From a virus: a stretch of DNA of 40,912 bases. Below, one piece after another: positions 32,833 to 40,912 of this stretch. Location: IMG/VR virus record IMGVR_UViG_3300022902_000614, positions 1-40,912 of that record, one strand, 5' to 3'. Below the pieces are notes generated by a model that did not search any database, was not told the DNA's origin, and saw only the letters and a program-made list of their open reading frames with translations. The first letter of the stretch is position 1. Each line of letters starts with the position of its first letter. The translations under genes and the position numbers were made by a program.

Positions 32833-33477
32833 ATGAGATTAATTACAGAAATTACAGAAAATATAGAATATATTACAGAAACTATCAATGGGAAAAAGTC
32901 TCTATATATTCATGGACCGTTCATGATGGCAGAAGTGAAAAATAAAAATGGAAGAGTTTATCCCAAAGAAATTCTTATGAAAGAAATTCAGAGATATAAT
33001 GAGAATTATGTTAACAAAAAAAGAGCATTTGGAGAATTGGGGCATCCAGATGGTCCTGGTATAAATTTAGAAAGGGTGTCTCATATGATTACCGAGCTGG
33101 AAGAAGACGGTAATAATGTTATTGGTAAAGCAAAAATTATGGACACTCCATATGGAAAAATTGTGCAAAATCTTATTGAAAATGGCGCACAGTTAGGCGT
33201 TTCTTCTAGGGGAATGGGGTCTTTAGAAGAAAAGGGTGGAACAAAATATGTAAAAGATGATTTTTATTTAGCAACAGCCGCTGATATAGTTGCTGATCCT
33301 TCTGCACCCGAGGCATTTGTTCAAGGAATCATGGAAGGAAAAGAATGGGTTTGGGAGTCAGGGGTTATTAAAGAAAAAGCTCTTTCGTTTATTAAAAAAG
33401 AAATTAACAAATCCTCTTCCATTAAACTAGAGAATGTAAAGTTAAAAGCGTTTAATAGTTTTCTTTCAAATCTATAA
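32833..33477 (+). CDS. gp21: Prohead core protease
   Basis: 214 residues, matching T4 gp21 (212). It matures the prohead by cutting capsid and core proteins after Glu. Catalytic His71 lies in A-F-G-E-L-G-H-P, catalytic Ser in L-G-V-S-S-R-G-M-G-S (124 or 125), with the D-I-V-A-D-P-S-A-P segment following, all typical of the U9 peptidase family. Its targets here probably include gp23 at N-F-L-T-E and perhaps the small M-K-x-F proteins. It comes immediately before the scaffold gene. Confidence 0.96.
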   Translation: MRLITEITENIEYITETINGKKSLYIHGPFMMAEVKNKNGRVYPKEILMKEIQRYNENYVNKKRAFGELGHPDGPGINLERVSHMITELEEDGNNVIGKAKIMDTPYGKIVQNLIENGAQLGVSSRGMGSLEEKGGTKYVKDDFYLATAADIVADPSAPEAFVQGIMEGKEWVWESGVIKEKALSFIKKEINKSSSIKLENVKLKAFNSFLSNL

Positions 33478-33480
33478 TTA

Positions 33481-33488
33481 TATAAATA
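33481..33488 (+). promoter_or_regulatory. T4-type late promoter (TATAAATA) upstream of gp22
   Basis: Exact octamer 49 bases before the scaffold gene, in a 60-base gap, followed by an AAGGAG ribosome site. It gives gp22 and gp23, which are needed in large amounts, their own late start. Confidence 0.82.
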
Positions 33489-33537
33489 TAAACATGAGAC
33501 AGAAAACAAAATTCTCACAAAATTAAGGAGTTATCAA

Positions 33538-34737
33538 ATGTCAGAAGAAAACGTAATAGAGGAAACTCAAGAGGAAACTCAAGAGGATATTACAAATGAA
33601 GAATCTCAGGTACATGAGACTTCATATCCAGGTGCTGGAAAAAATAAAGAACCAATTAAAAAAGCTCCCAAAAAAGCAATAGATACGGGAGTAAATAACG
33701 AGGTTCCCGATGGGCCCAAACCAGATTTTACAAAAGGGGTGCCATCTGCTAAGAAGCGTCCTGCTGATAAAGGAGGAGTTTCTGAAAGTGCATCAAAAAT
33801 GTCACTTATTAAATCAATTTATGATAAGTTAGACGAGATGAGCAAAGATGAAGTTGCTGAAATTCTCGGTGCGCTTAACGAAATTGATGAAGCCGAATTC
33901 GACGAAGAAGGTAATGAAATTGTTTCCGAAAATAAAAAAGAAACACGAGAAGTTGTTACTAGAGAAGAATTTGATTTAGAGAGTGATGTTCAAGCCCTTA
34001 TTGAGGGAGAAGAACTGTCAGACGAATTTAAAGAAAAGGCGGCTACTATATTTGAAGCCGCAGTTTTTGCTAGAGTCAACGATGAAGTTTCCACAAGAAT
34101 AGACAAACTCGATGAACAATATAAAACAGAACTTCAAGAAGCCATCGAAAATAACCATAGTGTTATGATTGAAAAAGTAGATGATTTCATGAATTATGTT
34201 GTTAATGAATGGATGCAAGAAAATGAACTTGCCGTTGATAAGGGCATTCGTTCAGAAATCGTTGAAGATTTTATGGTTGGTCTTAAAAATCTGTTTGTCG
34301 AACATTATGTTGATATTCCTGACGAAAAGGTTGATCTTGTTGATGACCTATTCGCTAAGGTTGAAGACCTTGAAGAGTCATTAAATTCTGAAATACAAAA
34401 AAACATTGATTCATCTAAAGACCTCAAAGAGTACAAAAAGATGGATTCTTTGTATATGGTTTCAGAAGGAATGACTGAAGTTGATCAAGAAAAAATGATT
34501 AAATTGGCTGAGGGTATTGGATATGAAAATGAAGATTCCTATACTGAAAAACTTCAGATTATTAAAGACAAGTATTTCCGTGCAGAAGAAACGATTAATC
34601 CAAAAACCGTTTTAATCGAAGATACACAAGATGATATGGAATTCAATGAAGAAAATTCTTCAGACGATGCAATGGCACAAGCGCCTGAAAATATCAAAAA
34701 ATATGCATCAGCTATTTCTAGAACTATTATTAAATAA
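33538..34737 (+). CDS. gp22: Prohead scaffold (core) protein
   Basis: 399 residues, longer than T4 gp22 (269), very acidic and helical. The first 90 residues are Glu, Thr, Pro and Lys-rich and probably extended. The segment A-A-T-I-F-E-A-A-V-F-A-R-V near residue 165 and the following long coiled helices are recognisable gp22 features. It assembles the internal core and is digested by gp21 at Glu sites. Between protease and capsid genes as in T4. The extra N-terminal length may be a lineage feature. Confidence 0.92.
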   Translation: MSEENVIEETQEETQEDITNEESQVHETSYPGAGKNKEPIKKAPKKAIDTGVNNEVPDGPKPDFTKGVPSAKKRPADKGGVSESASKMSLIKSIYDKLDEMSKDEVAEILGALNEIDEAEFDEEGNEIVSENKKETREVVTREEFDLESDVQALIEGEELSDEFKEKAATIFEAAVFARVNDEVSTRIDKLDEQYKTELQEAIENNHSVMIEKVDDFMNYVVNEWMQENELAVDKGIRSEIVEDFMVGLKNLFVEHYVDIPDEKVDLVDDLFAKVEDLEESLNSEIQKNIDSSKDLKEYKKMDSLYMVSEGMTEVDQEKMIKLAEGIGYENEDSYTEKLQIIKDKYFRAEETINPKTVLIEDTQDDMEFNEENSSDDAMAQAPENIKKYASAISRTIIK

Positions 34738-34756
34738 CAATTAAGGAGATTTACAC

Positions 34757-36097
34757 ATGTATTTATCAGAGCAATTACAAAAAAAGTGGGCTCCTATTCT
34801 TGATCATCCAGAATTGGGAACAATTTCAGACCCATATAGAAAGGCAGTAACAACTGTTCTTTTGGAGAATCAAGAAAAGTCCATGCAGGAAGACAATCAA
34901 GTCCTTTCTTCACAAAATTTCTTGACAGAGGCCGGCCAGGCTTCAGGCTCATTCCCTGATCAGGGGGGTGTTGCAAAATATGACCCTATTATGATTTCTC
35001 TTGTTCGGAGAGCAATGCCTAATTTGATTGCATACGATGTTTGTGGTGTGCAACCAATGACTGGTCCTACTGGTCTTATCTTTGCTATGAGAGCAAGATA
35101 TGTCACAATGAATCAGTCACCAGAAGCACTTTATAATGAAGCGGACACAAATTATTCTGCTAATTCTGGCATAGCCCAAGACAGCAATGTTCCGGGACTT
35201 CATATTCATTCTGATGGTACGGCTAATGCTTCTCAAACTTTAGTAAGTGGAGGATTATCAACTGCCGCAGGTGAGTCAATGACGCCTAATAACATGGCTT
35301 TCTCGATTGAGAAGGTTACTGTTACTGCGAAAACAAGAGCCTTAAGAGCGGATTACACAATGGAAGTTGCTCAGGATCTTAAAGCAGTTCATGGTCTTGA
35401 TGCAGAAACAGAACTCAGCAATATTCTTTCCGCTGAGATTCTTGCAGAAATTAATCGTGAAGTTATTCGTAAGATTTACAGAGAAGCCAAAGTCGGTGCC
35501 CAAAATAACACCACAACTGCAGGTATTTTTGATCTTGACACAGATTCAAATGGTCGCTGGTCCGTAGAGAAGTTTAAAGGTCTCATGTTCCAGATAGAGA
35601 GAGAAGCCAATGAGATTGCGAAGAAGACACGTAGAGGAAAAGGTAATATCCTTATGACCTCTTCAGATGTTGCTTCCGCACTTCAAATGGCTGGAGTTCT
35701 TGATTACGCTCCTGCTCTTGACAGCAACAATCTTAATCCTGATGATGCAGGAAATACTTTTGTTGGTGTACTTAACGGGCGTTATCGTGTTTATGTTGAT
35801 CCATATGCAGTAACAAATGATGCTAACTATTTTGTAGTTGGATATAAAGGATCATCTTCATATGATGCTGGTATGTTCTACTGCCCATACGTTCCGTTAC
35901 AAATGGTACGTGCAGTTGATACAAGCACTTTCCAGCCAAAAATTGGATTTAAGACTCGTTATGGTCTTGTAAGAAATCCATTTGCAACTGGAGCTTCAGA
36001 TAGCACAAGCTCAGGTAGTGCAGATATTAGTGCAGATAATGCTGGTGCCGCAGGCAACGAGTATTACAGAATTGTAAGAGTAAATAACTTAATGTAA
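34757..36097 (+). CDS. gp23: Major capsid protein
   Basis: 446 residues (T4 gp23: 521). Characteristic stretches include F-L-T-E-A-G-Q near residue 55, P-N-L-I-A-Y-D-V-C-G-V-Q-P-M-T-G-P-T-G near 100, R-A-L-R-A-D-Y-T-M-E near 210, and I-G-F-K-T-R-Y-G near the end. Cleavage by gp21 is expected after Glu58, removing the N-terminal peptide. The gene is slightly richer in G and C than neighbours, as expected for a very highly expressed gene. It has a strong AAGGAG site and ends just before a terminator. Confidence 0.97.
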   Translation: MYLSEQLQKKWAPILDHPELGTISDPYRKAVTTVLLENQEKSMQEDNQVLSSQNFLTEAGQASGSFPDQGGVAKYDPIMISLVRRAMPNLIAYDVCGVQPMTGPTGLIFAMRARYVTMNQSPEALYNEADTNYSANSGIAQDSNVPGLHIHSDGTANASQTLVSGGLSTAAGESMTPNNMAFSIEKVTVTAKTRALRADYTMEVAQDLKAVHGLDAETELSNILSAEILAEINREVIRKIYREAKVGAQNNTTTAGIFDLDTDSNGRWSVEKFKGLMFQIEREANEIAKKTRRGKGNILMTSSDVASALQMAGVLDYAPALDSNNLNPDDAGNTFVGVLNGRYRVYVDPYAVTNDANYFVVGYKGSSSYDAGMFYCPYVPLQMVRAVDTSTFQPKIGFKTRYGLVRNPFATGASDSTSSGSADISADNAGAAGNEYYRIVRVNNLM

Positions 36098-36124
36098 TTT
36101 TCTCTGAAAATTTAGATTATACAT

Positions 36125-36155
36125 AAAGGAGAAGGGTTAAACCTTCTCCTTTTTT
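36125..36155 (+). terminator. Rho-independent terminator after gp23
   Basis: A perfect 10-base stem, AAGGAGAAGG (36126-36135) with CCTTCTCCTT (36142-36151), a 6-base loop and a run of T to 36155. It lies 28 bases after the capsid stop and closes the head gene transcript. Confidence 0.92.
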
Positions 36156-36170
36156 GTTTTTGGAGACATT

Positions 36171-36704
36171 ATGCATTCTAAAATTGATTTATATAAACAA
36201 CTTCCTCCTTATCCTGGCAATTCCCTTACGCTTCATTTAGACAATATCAAAAAATTAATAAAAACTACAAAATCAAAAACCGCATTGGATTATGGATGTG
36301 GAAATGCAAAACATTACATAGAAGATAGGATTCATTTATCATGGGGACTTGATAAGATGGGGCTTTATGATCCTGCAATACCAAAATGGGGTCTTTTGCC
36401 ATCTGGCAATTTTGATTGTGTTATTTGTACAGATGTTTTAGAACATGTTCCAGAAAAAGAAATAAATTACACTTTAAAAGAAATTTTTACATTATCAAAT
36501 AAATGTACTTATTTAAATATAGCAATGTATCCAGCCAGTCAAATTTTACCAAACGGTGAAAATGCTCATTGTACATTAAAACCGAAAGATTGGTGGAGAA
36601 ATAAAATAGCTGAAACAATAAAAGAAAATATTGAAGTTCATGTTGTATATTCGTATACACATGGTATTAAAAACATAGAACGTGAAATTTATAAAAAAGC
36701 ATGA
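36171..36704 (+). CDS. Class I SAM-dependent methyltransferase
   Basis: 177 residues. Motif I is A-L-D-Y-G-C-G-N-A-K near residue 39, motif II L-D-K-M-G near 61, and D-C-V-I-C-T-D-V-L-E-H-V near 82 matches the Methyltransf_11 type. The acceptor is unknown; in this block (glycosyltransferase, DUF115-like pair) a sugar or lipid acceptor is more likely than DNA. It begins after the gp23 terminator and its TGA overlaps the next ATG. Small for a methyltransferase but it contains the full Rossmann core. Confidence 0.86.
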   Translation: MHSKIDLYKQLPPYPGNSLTLHLDNIKKLIKTTKSKTALDYGCGNAKHYIEDRIHLSWGLDKMGLYDPAIPKWGLLPSGNFDCVICTDVLEHVPEKEINYTLKEIFTLSNKCTYLNIAMYPASQILPNGENAHCTLKPKDWWRNKIAETIKENIEVHVVYSYTHGIKNIEREIYKKA

Positions 36705-37309
36705 TTTTTTGTATAGGTAATGGCGAGTCAAGACAAAAAATAGACTTGCAATTTTTGAAGAAATACGGTACAATATATGGAAGTAATGGTCTTTATCGTG
36801 ATTTTACTCCAGACATACTCCTTACATGTGATCCAATGATGCTTGAAGAAATAATTGAGTCTGGATATTCTAAAGAAAATAAAGTTTATACAACTGAATA
36901 TGGATATGGTAATATACAGGATATACTGAAAAAAACACCCAAAGGACATAAAGTTTCTTTAGTGCCTTTCGAGAAGATATATCCAGTAAATTCTGGATGG
37001 GAGAGCATTAGATTGGCATATCATTTTCATCCAGAAGATCAAATATATATGATAGGTTTTGACTTATTCGGTGATAGAAAAAATATTTATGAGGGTTCTC
37101 CTAATTATCCAACAATGTTTAAGGAGGGAATAACATCCAATGAAGAATTTCATATGGCGGAAGATGAAAGAATTGGATTGTTTTATTTGTTGAAGGATCA
37201 TTTTTGTCCAAAAATAAGATTAACAAGAGTTATAGATGATGATACAAAAATTGAAAATATTGATAATATAACAACAGAGCAATTTATGGAAGAAATAACG
37301 TGGCAGTAG
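36701..37309 (+). CDS. DUF115-like Rossmann protein (copy 1)
   Basis: 202 residues. It shares with the next protein the order I-G-N-G-x-S-R near the start, L-Y-R-D-F-x-P-D-x-L-L-T-x-D-P around residue 32-45, and a late I-Y-x-I-G-F-D-x-F-G-D-R. This resembles a family related to DUF115 / MptE-like proteins often present in phages and near glycan genes. A nucleotide-sugar or sugar-transfer role is plausible but not shown. It overlaps the methyltransferase gene by 4 bases and the next gene by 10. Confidence 0.75.
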   Translation: MIFCIGNGESRQKIDLQFLKKYGTIYGSNGLYRDFTPDILLTCDPMMLEEIIESGYSKENKVYTTEYGYGNIQDILKKTPKGHKVSLVPFEKIYPVNSGWESIRLAYHFHPEDQIYMIGFDLFGDRKNIYEGSPNYPTMFKEGITSNEEFHMAEDERIGLFYLLKDHFCPKIRLTRVIDDDTKIENIDNITTEQFMEEITWQ

Positions 37310-37992
37310 TTATAATAGGAAATGGAAAATCTAGACAACATATGGATCTAGAAAATATTAAGACAAAGGCATGGACATTTGGTTGTAATGCTCTTTATCG
37401 TGATTTTGCACCAGATTATCTTTTAACTATTGATCCTCATGTCACTCATGAAATACTAGATACTGATTATAGTTTAAAGAATATTGTTTATTTGAGCAAT
37501 ATAAATTCTCTTCCAGGAATGATTAGAGACACTATTGATATTCCTTCCGATTCTAAAATTTATGAAAACGAACCGACAGGATATGAATTTTATTATAATG
37601 GTTGGGGTGATCACACTTATATTTCATGGGCTAAAGAAGGAAGTTTAATAAGAAAAACACCTTGGAAAGATGATGGATGGGGATTAAGTGCTGGAATACA
37701 AGCAACTAGATTAGCACACAATCTTTATCCAAAAGAAGAAATATATCTAATAGGATTTGACATATTCGGTGATAGAGATAATATGTATGATGGAACTAAT
37801 GGATATCCTTCAGAAGGAGCATCTAATACTACTATGACAAAAGAATTTATAGATGGTTTTGAATACTTACTAAATATATATGATGATATTAAAATAAAAA
37901 GAGTTATTGATCAAGATCAAACATTAGAAAATATACCAAACATATCGAAAGATGAGCTATGGCGAAATCTAGCAACCAACCAAAAAATTTAA
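37300..37992 (+). CDS. DUF115-like Rossmann protein (copy 2)
   Basis: 230 residues from a GTG start inside the end of copy 1. Motifs are the same as in copy 1 (I-G-N-G-K-S-R, L-Y-R-D-F-A-P-D-Y-L-L-T-I-D-P, I-Y-L-I-G-F-D-I-F-G-D-R-D-N-M-Y) with an extra ~30-residue insertion in the middle. The tandem arrangement and shared motifs show a gene duplication, old enough for about half of residues to differ. It overlaps the following tail gene by 34 bases. Confidence 0.75.
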   Translation: MAVVIIGNGKSRQHMDLENIKTKAWTFGCNALYRDFAPDYLLTIDPHVTHEILDTDYSLKNIVYLSNINSLPGMIRDTIDIPSDSKIYENEPTGYEFYYNGWGDHTYISWAKEGSLIRKTPWKDDGWGLSAGIQATRLAHNLYPKEEIYLIGFDIFGDRDNMYDGTNGYPSEGASNTTMTKEFIDGFEYLLNIYDDIKIKRVIDQDQTLENIPNISKDELWRNLATNQKI

Positions 37993-38495
37993 ATTATTTT
38001 ATACCCACGGGATTTAAATTTACGATTGAAAAAATTCCAAACGTAAATTTTTTCTGTCAATCTGCAAATTTACCTGGGTTATCAGCAGGACAGGCCATTC
38101 TTACAACTCCCCTTAGAGACATTCCTATTGCGGGCGATAAAGTGCAATATAATGAATTACGTGTTAGATTTATAATAGATGAAGAATTGAAAAATTGGTT
38201 AGAGGTTTATGATTGGATAAAAGGTATTACTTTTCCTGATAATCTGGACCAATATAAAAATCTTGCAGTAGCAAATGTACCTAATCCTAAAGGAGAATTA
38301 TATTCTGATGGTACATTGTCAATTCTTACCAGTAACAAAAATATACAGTATGTGGCCAAATTTACAGATTTATTTCCTGTGGACTTAACAGATATAGAAA
38401 TGTCTTCTGATGTTGCTGATGCAGAAGTTGTTGCCGCAGATGCTACATTTGCATATTCTACATATAACATAGAAAGAATTATTGGAGAACATTGA
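37959..38495 (+). CDS. Tail-tube-like virion structural protein
   Basis: 178 residues. The pattern F-I-P-T-G-F-K-F-T-I-E-K-I-P-N-V-N-F-F-C-Q-S-A-N-L-P-G-L, then P-I-A-G-D-K-V-Q-Y, W-L-E-V-Y-D-W-I-K-G-I, and S-D-G-T-L-S-I-L-T-S-N-K-N matches a structural protein I recognise from marine T4-like phages. It looks distantly related to the gp19 tube fold and could be a tube-terminal or baseplate component. The exact T4 equivalent is uncertain. Confidence 0.8.
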   Translation: MAKSSNQPKNLNYFIPTGFKFTIEKIPNVNFFCQSANLPGLSAGQAILTTPLRDIPIAGDKVQYNELRVRFIIDEELKNWLEVYDWIKGITFPDNLDQYKNLAVANVPNPKGELYSDGTLSILTSNKNIQYVAKFTDLFPVDLTDIEMSSDVADAEVVAADATFAYSTYNIERIIGEH

Positions 38496-38507
38496 TTATG
38501 AGGTATA

Positions 38508-38951
38508 ATGAAATTAGAAAACATTCAAGAATTATGGACCAGTGATTGTGTTTTAGATGATATACAACTAGACACAGAATCAAAAAGAATACCCGAACTT
38601 CACAATAAATATTTTAAAATTTTTTCAGAAGAAAAATTGAGACTTGTAAAATTTGAGTCGAGAAAGAAAGAACTGTCTAAATTAAAATGGCTTTATTACA
38701 CAGGCAAACTTGATAAAATCACTTTAGATAAGATGAATTGGGATCCGTTCGAATTAGATATTAAATCTAGAAATAAATTAGATTTAGATAGATTTTTATA
38801 TTCTGATAAAGACATGATTGTTCTGCAAGAAAAAATCGAATATCAAAAAGAAAAAATAAATTATTTAGAATCAATTATAAAAACAGTTGTTAACAGAAAT
38901 TTTTTGATCAAGAATATAATTGATTGGAGAAAATTCACTTCAGGAGCTTAA
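38508..38951 (+). CDS. uvsY: Recombination mediator UvsY
   Basis: 147 residues (T4 UvsY: 137). The pattern I-Q-E-L-W-x-x-D near the start, I-P-E-L-H-N-K-Y-F-K-I near residue 28, K-W-L-Y-Y-T-G-K-L-D near 61, and a C-terminal coiled helix ending F-L-I-K-N-I-I-D-W-R-K-F matches UvsY. It loads the UvsX recombinase onto gp32-coated single-stranded DNA. It is separated from uvsW by two genes here. The TAA overlaps the next start by one base. Confidence 0.9.
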   Translation: MKLENIQELWTSDCVLDDIQLDTESKRIPELHNKYFKIFSEEKLRLVKFESRKKELSKLKWLYYTGKLDKITLDKMNWDPFELDIKSRNKLDLDRFLYSDKDMIVLQEKIEYQKEKINYLESIIKTVVNRNFLIKNIIDWRKFTSGA

Positions 38952-39967
38952 TGAGTTATGATTACTTAATAATTTCACCTCAATTGTTTGAAATTGATGG
39001 GGGAGCTATGGGCGGTACAGAGAGACAAGTTTTGACTGTTGCAGAAAAACTAGCCAGTGAAAATTTCAATGTTGGATTGGTGCATTCTTTAACAGATGGA
39101 ACTGATAAAATAATAAACAATGTAAAACATTTAAATTATTATAGACATTTTTATGCTAAATCAAGAGTAAGGATAAATTGTAATCAAATTAGTTATATTG
39201 GTAATACTTGGAAACATTATCAAATGTTTAATCCCCATATTAAAGTATTATCGCCTTTAGAAAATAATAGCGGAGATAAAAATTATATTTGGTTGCATAA
39301 TTGGACAACTTGCCATGAAGAAGTTCCTAGATTGTTTTTATCAGATGCACTTAAAAACTATGTTCATGATAAAGGTAAAAAAGTAAAAGGTGATCAAACT
39401 ATTCATTATATGCTTCCTAAAGGCGCGGATAAACAGAAACCGAAAAATGAAAGAGGAAATTATCTTTTTTGGATGAGTGCTTTTGGTAAAGGATTTAAAG
39501 AAGCACTGATGGTTTATATCGCTCTTTATGATAAAGGTATGAAAAGGCCATTTTATGTTTGCTGTCCTCCTCAAAAACAAAAAAGAGACGTGAAAATATT
39601 TACAGATTTAATCGAAGAAGTTAATAAAAGCAATTATCCTGTTCATTTTTTAGGAGAATTAAATTATGAATCTGTTTTAAAAACTCTAGCTAATGCCGCA
39701 TGTCTTTTTAGAGTGGGAATGCCTCAAGAAACGTTTGGTCTTGTTTATTTAGAAGCAAATAACTTAGGAGTACCTGTAATAACATATGAATCAGATGCGG
39801 CTGAGGAAATATTAACAGATGAAAATAACATGTTTATTAGAAAAAATACAACTATAGATGATATTTATGATTGGACTGTGGATATTGAAAAAAGAAAAAC
39901 AGTTGTTGACTTAAAAAAATTCGATTCTGATATAATTATTAAAAAATGGGCTAAATTATTAAAATGA
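38951..39967 (+). CDS. GT-B-fold glycosyltransferase
   Basis: 338 residues from the ATG at 38951 with AGGAG just upstream; a TTG at 38924 would add nine residues. N-terminal G-G-T-E-R-Q-V-L-T-V-A-E-K-L near residue 16 and C-terminal P-Q-E-T-F-G-L-V-Y-L-E-A-N-N-L-G-V-P-V-I (the E-x7-E nucleotide-sugar motif) place it in GT family 4 or a close relative. The target could be virion protein (the Ser/Thr-rich fibre is a candidate), DNA or host glycan. The family is well supported; the acceptor is unknown. Confidence 0.88.
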   Translation: MSYDYLIISPQLFEIDGGAMGGTERQVLTVAEKLASENFNVGLVHSLTDGTDKIINNVKHLNYYRHFYAKSRVRINCNQISYIGNTWKHYQMFNPHIKVLSPLENNSGDKNYIWLHNWTTCHEEVPRLFLSDALKNYVHDKGKKVKGDQTIHYMLPKGADKQKPKNERGNYLFWMSAFGKGFKEALMVYIALYDKGMKRPFYVCCPPQKQKRDVKIFTDLIEEVNKSNYPVHFLGELNYESVLKTLANAACLFRVGMPQETFGLVYLEANNLGVPVITYESDAAEEILTDENNMFIRKNTTIDDIYDWTVDIEKRKTVVDLKKFDSDIIIKKWAKLLK

Positions 39968-40581
39968 ACAAAAATCCAAAACCGAAAGATTTAATAAAAA
40001 CAGGCGTTCAATTCGCTTATCCTGCCTATTGGGCAAGGTGGGACGTAATAAACATCATGATCACTCAGTTTAATTATAAAATAGGTGTGGAGATAGGAGT
40101 GAATAACGGCGAAAACATGTTTAGTTTGTTGGATAAGGGAAATAAACAACTAAAAATGTACGGTGTCGATCCTTATAAAGTACAACCAGACAATACGTTA
40201 TATGAACAACGCATAAATGAAGAATATAATGATGAATCTTTAAATATACTTAAAAAACAGGTATTAAAAGAATCTCTTAAATTCCCAAATCTTGAATTGA
40301 TCATAGATCGTTCTGATAATGCTTCAAAACAATTTGAGAAAGAATCTATTGATTTTGTATTTATAGATGGTGATCATAGTTATGAAAGTGTTAAAACTGA
40401 TATAAATTGCTGGACACCAATAGTACAAGAAGACGGTTTAATTATGGGCCATGATTATAATTGGGGAGATGTAGCAAGAGCAGTGGGTGAAAAATTTAAA
40501 GAAGTTTGGATCTTGCCGAATAATGTTTGGGCGGCTTCAAAAGTCTGGTTAAGAGATGATAGAAAAAATTTCAATAGATAA
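39964..40581 (+). CDS. Class I methyltransferase, Methyltransf_24-like
   Basis: 205 residues. I-G-V-E-I-G-V-N-N-G-E-N near residue 40 is motif I, M-Y-G-V-D-P-Y near 61 is motif II, and I-D-F-V-F-I-D-G-D-H-S-Y-E-S-V near 122 is the D-G-x-H signature of Methyltransf_24, common among O-methyltransferases acting on sugars and small molecules. It overlaps the glycosyltransferase gene by 4 bases, so glycan methylation is likely. The 3' end overlaps uvsW by 26 bases. Confidence 0.88.
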   Translation: MNKNPKPKDLIKTGVQFAYPAYWARWDVINIMITQFNYKIGVEIGVNNGENMFSLLDKGNKQLKMYGVDPYKVQPDNTLYEQRINEEYNDESLNILKKQVLKESLKFPNLELIIDRSDNASKQFEKESIDFVFIDGDHSYESVKTDINCWTPIVQEDGLIMGHDYNWGDVARAVGEKFKEVWILPNNVWAASKVWLRDDRKNFNR

Positions 40582-40912
40582 AAAAAATGAAGTACATATG
40601 CTGGTTCAATCAGAACCTGGTATTGAACGAGAAATAAGCGAATATTTTACTTTTTTTATTCCTGGCTATAGGTTTATGCCATCCTTTAAAAACAAAATGT
40701 GGGATGGAAAAATTAGACTTTATAATTTAAGATCAAAAGAATTATATATTGGATTATTAAATCATTTACTACGATTTACACGAGATAGACAATATAAAAT
40801 AGAATATAAAAGTTTTCCTAAAAGTTTAAACAATTACAACAATGAAGATTATGAAAAATTTGTCAAAAGTCTTGTATTGGATATTCGGGCTAGAGACTAT
40901 CAAATTGATGCG
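40556..40912 (+). CDS. uvsW: UvsW-like helicase, N-terminal part (3' end outside window)
   Basis: The frame is open from an ATG at 40556 to the window end (119 codons). It starts M-I-E-K-I-S-I-D-K-K-N-E-V and continues F-F-I-P-G-Y-R-F-M-P, M-W-D-G-K-I-R-L-Y-N and I-G-L-L-N-H-L, matching the N-terminal domain of T4 UvsW (which has W-D-G-R-I-R-L). UvsW is a DNA/RNA helicase that unwinds R-loops and remodels forks. The ATG at 40598 would lose a conserved strand, so 40556 is preferred although its ribosome site is weak. The motor motifs lie beyond the window. Confidence 0.88.
   Translation, partial: MIEKISIDKKNEVHMLVQSEPGIEREISEYFTFFIPGYRFMPSFKNKMWDGKIRLYNLRSKELYIGLLNHLLRFTRDRQYKIEYKSFPKSLNNYNNEDYEKFVKSLVLDIRARDYQIDA

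Noticed and set aside
1-40912. tRNA or other structured RNA genes
   Set aside because: I saw no convincing cloverleaf, and intergenic space is very small. A dedicated covariance search was not possible here.

Overview
The window is part of the genome of a T4-superfamily myovirus. It is AT-rich, densely packed and almost entirely on the + strand, and it carries T4 head and tail genes in the T4 order: terminase small subunit (5' end missing), terminase large subunit, tail sheath, tail tube, portal, then prohead protease, scaffold and major capsid protein. These are followed by a block with uvsY and the start of uvsW. The small basic proteins before the protease, the collagen-like fibre gene, the DUF115-like pair and the sheath-tube architecture resemble marine T4-like phages. 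The host cannot be named from this sequence.

Layout. 1-3.5 kb: packaging genes, with two unrecognised genes between the terminase subunits and an antisense HNH endonuclease just after gp17. 4.0-8.7 kb: gp18, gp19 and gp20. 8.7-12.6 kb: a 1298-residue collagen-like fibre protein with hundreds of Gly-Ser-Ala/Ser/Thr triplets. 12.6-31.2 kb: an 18.5-kb accessory island between the fibre gene and the prohead genes. 31.2-36.1 kb: head-assembly genes ending at a strong terminator. 36.2-40.9 kb: two methyltransferases, a tandem pair of DUF115-like proteins, a tail-tube-like protein, uvsY, a glycosyltransferase and the start of uvsW.

The island is the unusual part. It opens with a protein whose C-terminal half is 12 tandem Cys-rich heptads (C-N/D-C-N/D-F/H-C-P) plus a partial copy. 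Next come three radical SAM proteins (two with clear SPASM-type C-termini), one of two paralogues sharing a Ser-Cys-Glu-Gly-His motif, several unknowns and an Asp/Asn/Pro-hydroxylase-like oxygenase. Then comes a carrier-protein module: acyl carrier protein, short-chain dehydrogenase, type III polyketide synthase (chalcone synthase family), AcpS-type phosphopantetheinyl transferase, three membrane fatty-acyl desaturases and a 2OG-Fe(II) oxygenase. It ends with the second SCEGH paralogue, a TauD-like oxygenase with an altered iron-ligand motif, a Rieske oxygenase and three unknowns. Genes overlap or nearly touch throughout, and I saw no consensus late promoter, terminator, transposase or integrase inside. 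It therefore reads as one co-transcribed unit.

Working hypothesis (inference): the island makes a post-translationally modified Cys-rich repeat protein and an unsaturated polyketide or lipid group, which may end up on the virion or in the infected cell. No single gene proves this. The enzyme families are well supported, but the product and the link between the peptide and lipid halves are not known.
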